A stretch of 64,000 nucleotides of DNA from Stercorarius parasiticus (lineage: Eukaryota > Chordata > Aves > Charadriiformes > Stercorariidae): NCBI GenBank assembly GCA_013396915.1, contig VWZL01002573.1, positions 797,679 to 861,678 of the forward strand. The letters are read 5' to 3'. Under the pieces are notes generated by a model. The model saw only the letters and a list, made by a program, of their open reading frames with translations. It was not told the origin of the DNA and made no database searches. Position numbers and translations under genes: made by a program. Positions within the stretch are counted from its first letter, which is position 1. Each line of letters starts with the position of its first letter. Positions 52,021 through 64,000 of this stretch are shown here, one piece after another.

Positions 52021-53691
52021 ATGTATCAAAGTCATCCGACCATATTTAGATACCTCAAATATCTTTCATGAGATTGCTCCAATATTCTTGAACATTGCCA
52101 CTTTTCGAGGGTCATCATACATGAGAAATGAAGTGCACAGTTATTACAAACACAAAAGAAACACCGATTCATATCTATAAAAATGGACATGACGTTTACA
52201 CAGAGGCATCATATACCATTTATTTTGATATAAAACTACAATTAAAATTAGTCAATTCTGTGAAGCAGAACAGCCTTCACATAAAAATCTGAAGGTTCAA
52301 ATTTTATTTTATCCAGAAAAGGATGAAGCTCCTATGGAACTAAAAACACCCCATCATAATACTATGGGTCAAAACTCAACCGCCACCCAAGACTCCTTCT
52401 CTCAAAATAATGTGGTTTTGTACGAGGCAATGGAAGGACACGAGCTGTTCTGCCATGTATATGGCTGGATGCAGCCCTACGATTTTAATTACAGATTTTT
52501 CTTTTATCATCGAATGTTTTAATTACTTTTAACAGAGAGAGTTAAGCAGGAGAACTGAGGTGATATCTGTAGGCTAAATCTCTCTTGGCCTGCTAAGTGC
52601 TGACTGGGCTTTCTGCCCTGAGCTGGGATGGAGACTCATTATACAAAGGTATATCTTAACAGGTTTGATTAAATCATCAATGAGTTCTGGAAAATGCCCC
52701 ATTTTAATTTGTCCCAGCATATCGAGGAGAAGCTGGAAGGAAAACGCAGTCTTCAGACAACGCAGGATAAGAAGCAGCCGTTGACTGCACGATTTTTTGC
52801 TGCTGTCTCTGCAGTTGACTGTGGACAACCCGGCTGCCGCAGCTACGTAACATCCCCTTCCCAACAACCAGGCTCCACTCCACCTCTGACAAACAGGAGG
52901 TAAAAACCTCAACACCACCCATCACTGCGACTTGTGTTCTACAACCGATGACCACAGCATCACACATATCGGTGGTATTTCTACGTTTACCATGGGTAAA
53001 CCCGATGATGAAAAACAATATGAAAATCTTCAGGTTCTATTTTGTTGCTATCTGACTGAATTTTTATTTTATTCTGTCCTATAGGTTTCATATTTAGTTA
53101 ATAGACCAAACTCAAACAGTGTTTTCTATTTGTCCCCTCGAGGCCATGGAGGAGGTCCTCCATCACCTGAGGAGGTCCATGTCTGACACCTGAAACAGAG
53201 ATGCCTTTAACTGGGATTCCATGGTACTGGTCCCGCAATTGCTACCTGAATGAAGACACTGATGGCTTTTAAGGAAAGTTGACTTACACATACACCATTT
53301 AATGCAAGAAAAGAATATGCTTTCTAAATTCTGAGGGCTGTTCAATTCTGAGGCTACTCAAATAGGATCCAATTTCCCATAATAAACTCCCACATCACTT
53401 TTATATCTGCCCGATTAAAACTGCGTAGAAAGATGAATGCTCTCAAAACAGAAGAGGAAAAGGAAAAAAAGAGATTTTTAATGATGCTTTATCATTAGTG
53501 AGAAGTGAAACTACAAAAAAATAACTAAATGTTTGGCCTGTACACTCAATCAAAATTTTCTATTATATATTTGCACCTGTAGTAGTTTGGTTTCTTAAAT
53601 CAGAAAAAAGAATTTTTTTCAGAACTTTTCTGAATTCCACTAGACTGAACATAAACTCATAGAAGAGACGTTCAGTATATTCATACTTTCC

Positions 53692-53705
53692 TTTTTTTTT
53701 TTTTT
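53692..53705. repeat. 14-base T run
   Basis: Homopolymer followed directly by AAAAA. Simple sequence. Confidence 0.85.
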
Positions 53706-55270
53706 AAAAACCACGACTATTCCCTAAAATGATAATATACTCTGGTAACGGAGACATTGTAGACCAAGTCTTGAATGGTACAGTCAGGAAACTAGTTTGG
53801 GCGCTGGAAAAGCCCTTGTTTGGTATCCCAGCTGGGATAACGATTCCTTCTCACCTTTAAGCACATCACAACTGCTCAGGGTGGGAATCAGCTTCAACGT
53901 GAGCATCCAACGCCATCTCCGCTGTCCCTGGTGCACAAAGACCGACCAAAGAGCACATGAAGCAGCGACTGGAGGCCAGGCAGGAGACAGACATTAAAAA
54001 GCTCTACCCGCTTACAAGCAGGTACTTTATCCATCTTTCAATTCTGTATTCCACTACCAAAAAAATAAAAAGCATCTTTTTTCTTTGTATGCAACAATAA
54101 TTTTGAAAAGAAAAGCGAACATTTTGTATGTGGATGTTAGAAATTCAGTGGTTTGCAAAACCTAAATCTTTTTAAATATAGTATTGAAATACACTTAAAT
54201 GAACATTTAACTCCATATTCTCAAAGATGTCTGGGCAGGTCGGTCCCTTTTAGGGCTCGATCATGTTTTTTATAATGTCACTTTACATAGATTTTAGTGG
54301 AAACTCGACTCCACATTTAATCCTTAACTTCTAATCATCTGCTAGATAAGATGTATACAAAACATCTATATAAACCATATGGTGGTGTGAAAACGTGGAA
54401 CTGAACCGAATGAAATGCAAGCTCTTGCCTTTTCTGAACACATCTGTTGCTGTGGCTCCTGACAGGATGGCACCAAAAGGGCTCCCACACAAGCAGGACA
54501 GAAGGCAGGAAGCGTTTTGCACATGCTGTGCTAGGCTGCAATTAGCAGATTCAGAGGCCACCTGTCACGGGCCCGAGTGGCGCACAGTTCCAGGAGACGG
54601 GCCGGGGGAAGCAAGCTGAATTTTCGGTAGATTTGAGGCATGCCCCGTTTCCTTCGCTGGCAGCAGTGAAATATCTCCTTCCTTCTCTCGGTTCTTCCCA
54701 GTATACCCATTACACAGGTCTTTGCTATCAGATTACCGGTCCTTGACATACGTGACGGGGGACTGCTGCATCCTAACATTTAGAAAATTTATTATTTAAA
54801 AAATTATCCACAACTGTAGGACAAATCTGAAGTGTTCTTATCAAGGCACAGATCATTGAATCTCGTCTTCCTTTAATCTAAAAAAACAAAAGACCAAAAA
54901 CCAAACCCCGAACAAATCGTGTTGGGACTTCTCTAAATACATAATCAAATACGGAATTTTTACTGTGACATTTTCGGTATTTGCAGTGATGAACTTTTGC
55001 AACACATACAGAACACGACAGAAAAATCATTATGCAAGTTCAGAAGTGATGAGCTTCTACCCTTTTTGGCACATTTTAGCTTCGATAGCAGTCAATTTTC
55101 CCCCTCATTATAAATGGGGAAAGTAACGATATCATGAAAAGGCCACTTAAAAGCAAAACAAAATAAAGGAATGCAAATTTATATTGGAGTTACACAACTG
55201 CCAAGAAGAATGCTCAGAGCCTACTAATCTTCTGTTTATTACTCATAAGTTCTCCTCTTTGCCTCAACAG

Positions 55271-55399
55271 TACGTATGCAACACCGAAAACTTCGAAAAG
55301 CGTATTTTAAAAGCTGACTTTGAATACTGTGAGCATGAGTCAGACGTAATTTACATGGCTGAAATTTCACTAAATAACTTTGAAATTATACCACCATAA
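55271..55399 (+). other. Candidate terminal exon, unknown product
   Basis: Preceded by a strong acceptor (TTCTCCTCTTTGCCTCAACAG). The open frame runs 42 codons to a TAA at 55397-55399, with an acidic, aromatic-rich composition (NTENFEKRILKADFEYCEHE, then DVIYMAEISLNNFEIIPP). A consensus AATAAA follows at 55474-55479, about 75 bases after the stop. This acceptor, frame, stop and polyadenylation arrangement is what a last exon looks like. I recognise no family and cannot find the upstream exon, so chance is still likely. Confidence 0.18.
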
Positions 55400-57491
55400 A
55401 CCTTGTCAGGAATACTTATTTTCAGCTTCTTCATGTCTTCAGTTACTGTAATCCTGAGCCCTCTACCAACATGAATAAATTTAACGTTATATTAAGAGCG
55501 ACGCAAGGCTACCATCAGTCACCCTTTAAAGCACAGATGCAGAAGAGTGTGATCAATACAAGAGCACATGGGAAGTCGGTGACAGTGCTGAGAATGCGGC
55601 CCAGCCATTTGAGCCCCGGACCTTTCACCACAGACCATATGCTCCCCTGGCATCCCAACACGTCTTTAACAACCAGACAACCTTTTCCCACACTCGTTTT
55701 GTTTAGCCAGACTGCTCCAAACACACCTCCTTTTTTTTCAATTAGCCACACAAACAGGAGAAAGTGGTTGCAGGCCCCCGATGTCTGTTAATGACGCACT
55801 GAAGAAAAGGGCTGAAAGCTCAAGAAAAAAAGCTCTTCCTTCTGGAAGATCCAGCCAAGATTGTGGGTCGCAGCAACATGGAGGAAAATGTTCAGAAGGA
55901 ATTTGCACCGTTCTCTCCCCCATTAACTCCTCTGAGCCTCCTGCATCGTGAAACACCGTTCCTCTTGCCCACTGGCATATCAGAAGGGACCACAAAAAAA
56001 AAAGCTGTCCGCAGCCTGACGAACGCTCCCGTCGCCGCAGATCACACAGCAGTGGCTTTCAAGAAGAATTAAAGAGAAAGAACTTCTGTCCCTCTCCAAA
56101 GGGTGACTGAAGGCTCCACTATTCCTAGGAAAGTTATGGAAATGTGGCAGGGATCCATTGCCCTCTAGTGAGGCGCAGACAATGCACATTCAGATGACAA
56201 ACTGGTATTTTTTGAAGAAGTTATTCTCACACTAGGATAAGCATGCATCGTGCTTACCTGTGGAGAAGAGGAAACCCAAACAATAAAAGACATTTGTAAA
56301 GGATGAGTTGATTCCAAAGACTTGAAGAGAGGGCAGAAAACCTTTTTTTCCTTTTTCATTTTTAAAGAACAGATGTGTTTTATTATCTCCCATAAGGTAA
56401 CAATTAGTACTACTCCCAAAGGCAGGCAGACAAACCTGCGGAGACTGAAGTTCTTCATGTGATGACCATGCACTCCTCTGACAAACTCAAAGTCCATTAA
56501 AAAAATTACCAGTTCTCTATCCATTGAAAAAGTAAAACAACGTGAATTTGGGTTGGTTTCTTTTTTCCTTGGACAATCTACATTGACCTACCTATATTTT
56601 GATATGTTGATTCCATATTTTCATCTTTTTAACTGAGTTGTACTTGTTGGTATATAAGCTTACTTTCACTCAGTGAAGACCAATATTCAAAATGTGTTAA
56701 AATAAACCCCAGCAGTCTAATTCAGTATCTTAAGCACCAAAGAAGTAGTATTCATCAAAGCATTCATTTCCAGAGATGCTAATTCATCTTACTTTGAGAC
56801 TAACTTTTCTTTCAAACTATGTTGATATCTGATATTATTTAGACAGCACAGTGAGAACCAGCAAAATGTATTCTGCTTGGAAAGTCTTTTCCCTAGGTTT
56901 AGATCCTATTCATTACAAACGTCTCCTGAACTGTCCTTCCTCACTCTACTTGGTAGCACAGAAGTGATAAAGAGCAGCAAAAATTATCCCTATGGTTCTT
57001 TTCTGTTAATTCCTCTCATGAATTCAGTGATGCGCATAGTTGTGGTATATGTACTTGCCTAATATCTTTGTTTAAAATGGTGTTGAGTCCAGGCTCATGG
57101 TTCTACTTAAAGAATGGCAACAGAAAGTCACCCGCACCTTTATTGGACCACTTCACGTTTGTCCTTTTAGTGCTGACAAGGCAGTTTTCACACAGAATGT
57201 AAGATAAACCCACAAAACAACACAGGTATAACCCTGCTACCTCCTAAATCCATTTCAAAATTCCCATTAAATTAATCTACAAGTTCCTGTTTCTTTTTTC
57301 TGCAGATGTCCTCTCCCCGGTACACAGCAATTACTAACCAAAGAGCATGAATCCCTCACATAACTGCAGTATGGATGGAGGCTCCCTGCTGCTCATGGAG
57401 TTGGAAATGCTCATCCCAGCCACACGCTCATATTCTTGCCACTTTACCTTCTAGTTCTGGTCTGTGCAAGGTTAACTAACAAATACATACC

Positions 57492-57545
57492 CATATCAGT
57501 ATTAGAGTCTCAACATTGTCCATATCAGTATTAGAATATCAACAG
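57492..57545. repeat. 29-bp tandem duplication
   Basis: CATATCAGTATTAGAGTCTC at 57492 recurs as CATATCAGTATTAGAATATC at 57521, a spacing of 29 bases, both followed by AACA. Two differences in the shared 24 bases. A local slippage duplication. Confidence 0.85.
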
Positions 57546-58497
57546 GAAGTTTTAAGAGAGTGTAGAACATTTGCCCCCTCTCTTTAGTATTTTATTTCTC
57601 ATTCCATGCAGACAGCATTCCCTCCTTCAGGCACGTAACTTAATCCCAAAGTGAAAATACATATATTACAATTACTTAAATATCTTTTTAAACTGGTATC
57701 GTTATAAACAGTTGTTCCATGCATACACCAAAAAAAAAAAAGTTTAATTGCTGAACAATGAAGGATGATTGTACAGCGGCTAAACATGGGTGATAAATCC
57801 TGCTCTTCAAAGATTAAATGAGATATAAATAACAGCAAGATGACACACTTACCATAGTACCTTCTAAAAACTCTTTTATTAGACTATAATTCAGGACAGA
57901 AATAACAACATAATCTAGTGTTCAGAGACTACAGCAGGAACAGATTTCTAATCCCAACTCTGACACTGACTTGAGCAAGTGATTTAATCTCTCTCAGCTG
58001 CCACTTCTCAAATGACAATTTTTTCTTGACTCTTAAGTTCCTATGAGGATGCACCAACAGATCCAGCTTTGAAATCGTTAAAAAAAAAAAATCTATAAAA
58101 GATAAAAAACAAATTAGGCGCTCTGAAGGTATCATAAAAATAAAGTAATTACAGCAAAGGATAACAACCTAAGCATATCAGGATGGAACTGAAAGAAAAT
58201 CCATAAAACAGACTTTAATCGCTGTTGCTATCTTGTGCTTGTGTTTAAAAATAAAAATAAAAAAAGAACAAAGTGAGCATATTTGGCTCTCATACCTTAC
58301 ACTAGAGACAAACTTTTATCTATATTTTTTCAGGTAACGAAGAGAAACCCATTATAAATTATGAAAAACATAGAAGTTGCTTCTCATTTCAGCCAAAGAT
58401 ACAGTAGAGAACACAAAAGATCTAAAGAGTTAAGTGTAAGAAATACTTAAAAGCAAGGTATTATGCTCAGCACTAGCAACTAAGACCTTATCTATTC

Positions 58498-58666
58498 CAG
58501 TCAAGCACTGGAACCAGCTCCCCGGGGAAGCGGTTGTGGCTCCAAGTCTGTCGGTGTTCAAGGGTAACGCTCTTAAATATGTGGCTTAACTTGTGGGTCG
58601 CCCCGTGCAGAGTCAGGAGTTGGACTTGATCCTTGTGGGTCCCTTCTAACTCGGGATATTCTACAA
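58498..58666 (+). mobile_element. CR1 LINE 3' fragment
   Basis: Starts in the ORF2 tail (CAAGCACTGGAACCAGCTCC, encoding the HWNQLP-like block), continues with the 3' UTR AGTCAGGAGTTGGACTTGAT, CCTTGTGGGTCCCTTCTAAC and ends GGATATTCTAC. The 'CCTTGTGGGTCCCTTC' 3' UTR places it in a CR1 subfamily different from the 16890 and 44945 copies. The tail octamers are eroded. Confidence 0.92.
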
Positions 58667-60984
58667 CTCGATCATTATGCTAATAGCAGTAGCAAAAATC
58701 ATGAAATCCAGAAAAGTATAGGCATTATTCGCTGAGGAACTGAAGCTGCTATTCCTACTCATAGATTTTTCCAAACAGTACGAAATTGAGATGTTTGTTT
58801 TAATTTTCATGTTGCCTGCAGTGCCCTGAAGAAAAAAAAATAAATCCCAAACTGTTACAATGTTTTTTCTGCTGTTGCTTTTCCATTCAGTGAGGTTTGC
58901 AGCAGAAGCAATGATTCTGTTTGTATTCCTGGGAACTCTGCATTGCATTGGCTCATGTTTTAAAGGTTATCTTTAAAACCAAAAGAGTTCAAAATTGAGC
59001 TTTTCAAGGTAATACGTACTTCTTCATGGATGGGGCTTAAACTCGTGACAAGTTCCACTGTTTGAAACCAGAGAATAAGCAAGTACTGGGTTTGAGTTTC
59101 TGCTCAAAGACCTTCCGCTCACTTGCCCCTGCTTCCCCACCCCCAGTTTTTTGCTTTTACGTAAAAGAGAGCCCTGGTATCCCAATATATTTGGCCCATA
59201 CGGATTTTAACATTAGGTAACTGTTTTGTATTATTTTTGTCACATAAAGTATCATTTACATAATGTTTAATTAAACACATGACTGGAGGAAAGAATTCAG
59301 ACTTCCCCATTCCAGTATTCTACAAAATTATTCCTCTACTGGCACATCTAGATAATTTATGAAAACTTACAGTCGATTTATTCCATGTGACACTGGTAAA
59401 CAAATTAATGTAGAATTTAATTGCCTTTGTCTCTTCAGCTCAGAATTGCCTTTTAGTGATATTTATCTGAAATTATGATCTACAAAGAAAATAAATTGTA
59501 ATTGAGCTTCTAAAATTGATCATATTTAGAAGGTGACAACTGTCACAATTACTAATCTGACTTTTACTTCTCAGGGAAGAAGAATACTCGATCAGATATT
59601 TCTGCAATGAAGGCTGGTTTTATGCTGTCTCATGTCTCCTGCAGTATTGTACTTGCATACATTTTTCTGGATTTATTTATTTATTTATTGCATTTGTATA
59701 AACTATTCTTCTTCTTTCTTCCAAAGCGTAACACAAACCCTTTTTTAAGCAACCTTTTTCTTCGTGAAATACCAAATAATCAAATCTTCATAACACCTGG
59801 TCCATAACTAACATTGAAAACCAAACAAAACAAACGAAGTAAAGAAAAAAGTCCTTAATCATTATTATATAATGCATACTGCCTCAGCAGTATTACTACA
59901 AATCATTAAAAAAGCCTAAATACAAATATTAAGTGTACGAAACGAACAATAACCCATCTGGCTTGCATTATCTAAAACAAAGTTTGGATCGTGGTAAGTT
60001 GAAAAATTATGACAACATGAACTATGCATTCCTGAAAGACCCATACATTTTCAAAATTCCTATCCGTTTAAAGCTTACTTTCAGCTATACCGAATTACAC
60101 ACAAAAAAAACCCCTATACAGGTATAAAACAACTCTGCTCAGACATTTCCTTTGTGAAGCAGCTTTAGCAGAAAAAATAATAACAACTGTATATTTTAAA
60201 CTGAAGATACAAATAAGGAATGAATGCCCCAAACAGGCCAGAGCTCGGTCTTAGGTTATGATTTTTACCTGAAGATCTTCCCTTCCTCTTTGCTTATTTT
60301 GAGACTTACAGCAATAGACATGTCTTTCAACCTGGAAGTGAAAGTTTATTTTCTTTAAGAGAATAAATGTGCAGACTGGAGGATGGGAAAGGAAGTAGGC
60401 AAAAAGAAGGATGTCTGTACATTTGCCGCTGTGAATATGAATGGATTTCAGTAAAACTTAGTTCTTTTTGCCTAGAAATATTTTTTTGTTTTTAGGACAT
60501 GATTACCCTAGCCTAGAATTACTGAGGATTATACACGTGGGCATGAGAAATGCATTTTTAGGCTTGGGACTTGCACCCAGAGACTTCCGAGAAGTCCACG
60601 CAGGGATATAACAATCCTGACCATACAAAACAGGACAGCTCAGCCTTTACGACAAATTTACCTATGCTAAAATAATCCTGTAATTGACATCTTGTAATTA
60701 AATATTTTATGAATGTACGCATTCACGCTAATTTTCTAGTTTCCTAAAACCAGGGAAGCATCATTTCTGCTACTTGCTAAACTCAGGAAGAATCACAGCA
60801 ATAAATTAATAAATTCCTAGTGTTATCAGACGCAGCAGCAAAAAGCCTTTTTTTTTTTCCCCTTGGATCTACCACCGGATTCACATTTACTCTCCCTTTT
60901 TTGGGTGGGGTGAGAAGAGGGAGGACTCGCTGGGCAGAGGAAATCCAACTTCAGGTATGGCTGCATGGCTAACGCAGGGTGGAA
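58667..60984. other. Unique non-coding DNA, no gene recognised
   Basis: AT-rich, with an ATTT microsatellite patch (59671-59689), a T run (60849-60859) and many short unrecognised open frames. Confidence 0.6.
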
Positions 60985-61160
60985 CTGCAGACAGACAAAC
61001 GTGACCTAGTTTGAATCTCACTAGCTTGGGTACAAACAGCAATGAAAAAGGCAGCAGCAAAAGCACCCGTGAGTGGCTCCAGCATGTTGAAGCCTGTTCT
61101 GCTGCAGGTTTACTGCTTTTTGTACCCGAGCTAGTTTGGGTATGGCTAAATATGCTGCAG
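60985..61160. mobile_element. Palindromic MITE-like element, probably old hAT DNA transposon
   Basis: The two halves are inverted copies of each other. The core arm CTAGCTTGGGTACAAA (61021-61036) pairs with TTTGTACCCGAGCTAG (61119-61134) with one mismatch. The match continues inward more loosely (CAGCAATGAAAAAGGCAGCAG against the complement of CTGCTGCAGGTTTACTGCT) and outward to a TGCAG/CTGCA pair at 60986 and 61159. The CTAGCTCGGGTACAAA motif is, from memory, typical of old hAT-type non-autonomous elements in reptiles and birds. No transposase is encoded. Family name and exact ends are uncertain; the inverted structure is directly visible. Confidence 0.6.
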
Positions 61161-64000
61161 TCACATTGCTGAGGCCCACAAGTGAGTGAGTACCTGTTGC
61201 TGTCTCTTCTCCCCATAACCGGATGATCACTAAAGAAACGAAGACCCCACAGAAGCACTGCAGAGGTGGACTTCTAGCAGACACACAAGCCAAGCTGCAC
61301 ATTTCCAAGCTCGCACGCTTCCTACAAAGTCACTCGAGCACTCAGCTGAAAACAGGAGATCTGTCTGCTAAAGGCTCACGTCAGAGCTTTTCTCTCCCTA
61401 TTTCCTTTTGAGACACGGCTCTGCTCTTCATGCACTACCAAGAGCACTGACAAAAGCAGAAAGTCACTGGCAGCTTTTTGATTTTCTTCTTCTCTCCCAT
61501 CCCCAGCAATGATCCCATGCACAAAACATGTAATTGCTATCACCGACTGATGACTTGTGTACCAACAAGCACTAAAGAATGCCAACATGCCTAGGCCCTT
61601 TCCTTAAAGTATTAGAGCAACGGCACAATTTTGGGGCCAGGGAAGTCAAACAACTAAGAGAAGGAAAGCTAACAGGGAAGGAAGAAGCCCTCTTCTCCCT
61701 TTAGAGTTTGGTAAATTTATACAGGGAAAATTAAAATTAGTTCACTACAAACTTCACTGTTCCTGAAGACATCATCAGCTGCTGGGGACAAAGCTCTCCC
61801 AGTTTACTACTTCTGTCATTTTAATACTACCATAGAAAAAACAAAAACCAGGCTGATGTGCTGTTCCATCAAAGCCTTAAGAATTGTGTCTGTTTGGGGC
61901 ATCTCTCTCACAGGTTACGACGGCAGCCTGAAGAAATTCCACATGGGCCAAATCTGCGATTAGAGCTGTATGACAGATTGACAGGGAGCTACCAGGTTAA
62001 TAAACTGGCAACGTGCAGACGAGGGGAACAAGTCTGTTTTCAAGCAAATGCTTCGTAATAAAACCAGCACCTATTCTTGTCCACATGGACTGAAGAAGTA
62101 CTCGTAGTATCAGTATACCAGAGTAAGGACACTAGATTCCAGTAACGACAGCAGTATTCATTCAAGCACTCTAAAAACCATCTCTAGGTAAATAAGTAAA
62201 CCAGAGGAATTTTCGTAAGTTATTTAATAAAACCTAGAAGGTGGATGAATGAGGATTACTTCATTAGCACATCTGAACTTTTCTTGCAAAAGGAAAATAA
62301 ACAAACTACCAAAACAGGAAAATCCCTCTTTATTCCTTACAGAGACAAGAGAAACCTGCTTCATCTCAACAAACGCTGTGTTTACAAGAACTCCGCATTC
62401 AGTCATTCATCCAGCAGTACACATTTCCAGCTTAGCAAGGGACCACAACACAATGACAAGTTACTACATTTTAGTTTTCTAATCAGAAATATGGATATGG
62501 TTAAAAAATCAGACCCACCAGGTCATAAAAAGTAGCCACCACACCTTCAGTTTCAGAAAGGTTCTGGCACAAAACACCTCTGGGTTTACAAACACATCTT
62601 CCAGATGCAGCATCTCTTCTTCCAAATTGTTGAGTCTTTACAACAAATTTCTATTTGTGTGTTATACAGTACTGAACACACCACTGGCAATCGAAAGTCT
62701 TGTCAGGATCTAATTGTATCTTGTCCCACAATTATATTACTTTATGACTTGAGGTGTTCACAGGTAAAGTTATTTACCAACCACAAGATCATCATGCTGT
62801 GTTTGCATCCCAGCTTTGCCGGGGAAAAGGAGGGACTCAGGTGGCTGTTACCGTACAGGCAATGGCAAGAAGAGAAGGTAACTCACACAGAATACTGTGC
62901 AGCACCCATAATGTATTTGTGTTCCACATGAAGCTAGGGCACAACCCACCAGCACGTCTTCTGCAACGTTAGTGTTCACTGCAATGCGCGTGAAGACATC
63001 TTGGGCAAGCTAAGCCTTCTTTACCTATGAATTTATACAGCCTTCACAACTCAAAAGAACTTCATCCTCTACTGGCAACATCAAAACCTTCTAATAGGTT
63101 AGTGAACTTCAGACACAGTCTTGCAGAGCCTTTTAAAGAGAATAACACAAATATGTATTCTGGCCAGTAAATACTAGCGCAGGCTGAAGAACTTCCAGCC
63201 AGCTTCCTCAGGAGTTTGTAATTCCAGTTCCAATCTAAAGTCAGACCTTCGTTCTCCTCTGCATTTTCCTAGAACAGGCAACAGCAACCTTCTACCGCTT
63301 ATAATCTCTACACACTATTTTGCTGCATCTGAACAGTACTGCCCTGGGTAGCAAATTTTTTAGCTGTGGGTGGGTACACAGCCATCGTTTTGTACATGCA
63401 TCCTGATTTAAGAAAACTTTTCCCTAACATTTCTTTTGCAGTAAGAAGCTTTGGTTTTATAAGGAAAAAATCCATTGAGACAACCTCCTTTAATGCCAGA
63501 AAAGCTTCCTGCACTGTACAGGAAAAAAAAGGAAGAGATGAGTAACCTACTGTCTCTCAATACCCACACATAAAACAAGAAAACGTGATACCGTGACTGG
63601 GACAATACAGACACTCTCCAGCTTGACCACCAAAGCCCAGGAGGTGTTTGGCTGACTCTGGTAAGGTCTATTATCCTGGATACAGGCTAACATAGCACAT
63701 TCTTCCAGGTCCAGAGCAGCCTGGAGCATCTCCCTTGCACCCTGCTGAGCGGCAAGACACGCCAAGTGTTTAGGCTGTCTTCTGGAAGGAGCTAAGGATG
63801 CCCAGGAGCACAGGGAGAAGTACCAAGGAGGTACCTACAGAGCCTGGTCTGAGACACGTGGATCACAATGTGGAGACCACTCTCCCCAAGAGCCGACGGA
63901 TGGAGAAAGGCTGCTTCATAGAGGACACAGCTCCTGACCCAACTGCTCTTCAATCAACGAAACCCAAGTCTATCAACAAGTGAGGTTTCATTCTGAACTT
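61161..64000. other. Unique non-coding DNA, no gene recognised
   Basis: It includes two plus-strand splice-like segments: an acceptor CATCTCTCTCACAG at 61914 opening a 46-codon frame to a TAA near 62058, and an acceptor CACATCTTCCAG at 62603 with an open frame to a donor CACAG then GTAAAG at 62763. Neither frame has a recognised family. The GC-richer end (63590-63990) matches no repeat I know. Confidence 0.55.

Larger units (their letters stand above)
45853..58497. other. Unique non-coding DNA, no gene recognised
   Basis: It holds T/G-rich low complexity (51951-52020), a T run (53692-53705), an A run (57730-57741), a short AT palindrome (49452-49474), a 29-bp duplication (57492-57545) and an A run (58080-58091). 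A 120-codon open frame ends at 51451 and a splice-like terminal segment lies at 55271-55399; neither has a recognised family. Confidence 0.6.

Noticed and set aside
1..64000. tRNA genes, rRNA, CRISPR array or bacterial operons
   Set aside because: No tRNA B-box with matching cloverleaf, no rRNA-like block, no regularly spaced identical repeats and no dense long reading frames were seen; the repeat content is avian.

Overview
This window looks like ordinary non-coding DNA from a bird nuclear genome. The evidence is the interspersed repeats. At least seven CR1 LINE 3' fragments are scattered on both strands, several ending in the avian CR1 tail octamer ATTCTATG/ATTCTGTG. There is also a solo LTR whose ends (TGGTTTCGGCTGGG... 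and ...GGTTAAACCACGACA) match a common avian ERVL-type LTR. The sequence is AT-rich with many short A/T homopolymers, no CpG island and no bacterial-style dense coding. I cannot name the species; a neognath bird is the most economical guess.

Layout: 1-8792 is unique AT-rich DNA with two small tandem repeats (2540-2590 and 4411-4542). 8793-9440 is a CR1 copy carrying part of its reverse transcriptase and broken by a 3-N assembly gap. 10083-10706 is a solo LTR with a tiny CR1 tail nested inside it. CR1 fragments follow at 16890-17043 (+), 27821-28194 (-), 31950-32170 (-), 44945-44998 (+), 45566-45852 (-) and 58498-58666 (+). A palindromic, MITE-like element, probably an old hAT-type DNA transposon, lies at 60985-61160. 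The remainder is unique sequence with simple repeats, one perfect 13-bp hairpin (22258-22289) and one 48-bp homopurine tract (44205-44252).

No complete protein-coding gene, rRNA, tRNA or CRISPR array could be supported. The only convincing coding homology is the decayed CR1 ORF2 (reverse transcriptase and C-terminal tail). The other open frames are short, have no recognisable family and occur about as often as expected by chance in AT-rich DNA. Several segments have good splice-site consensus on both sides and are listed as low-confidence exon candidates. The minus-strand ones do not join into one continuous reading frame, so they are weak evidence for a gene. The window is best read as intergenic or deep intronic DNA. 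I did not find a new biological system in it.
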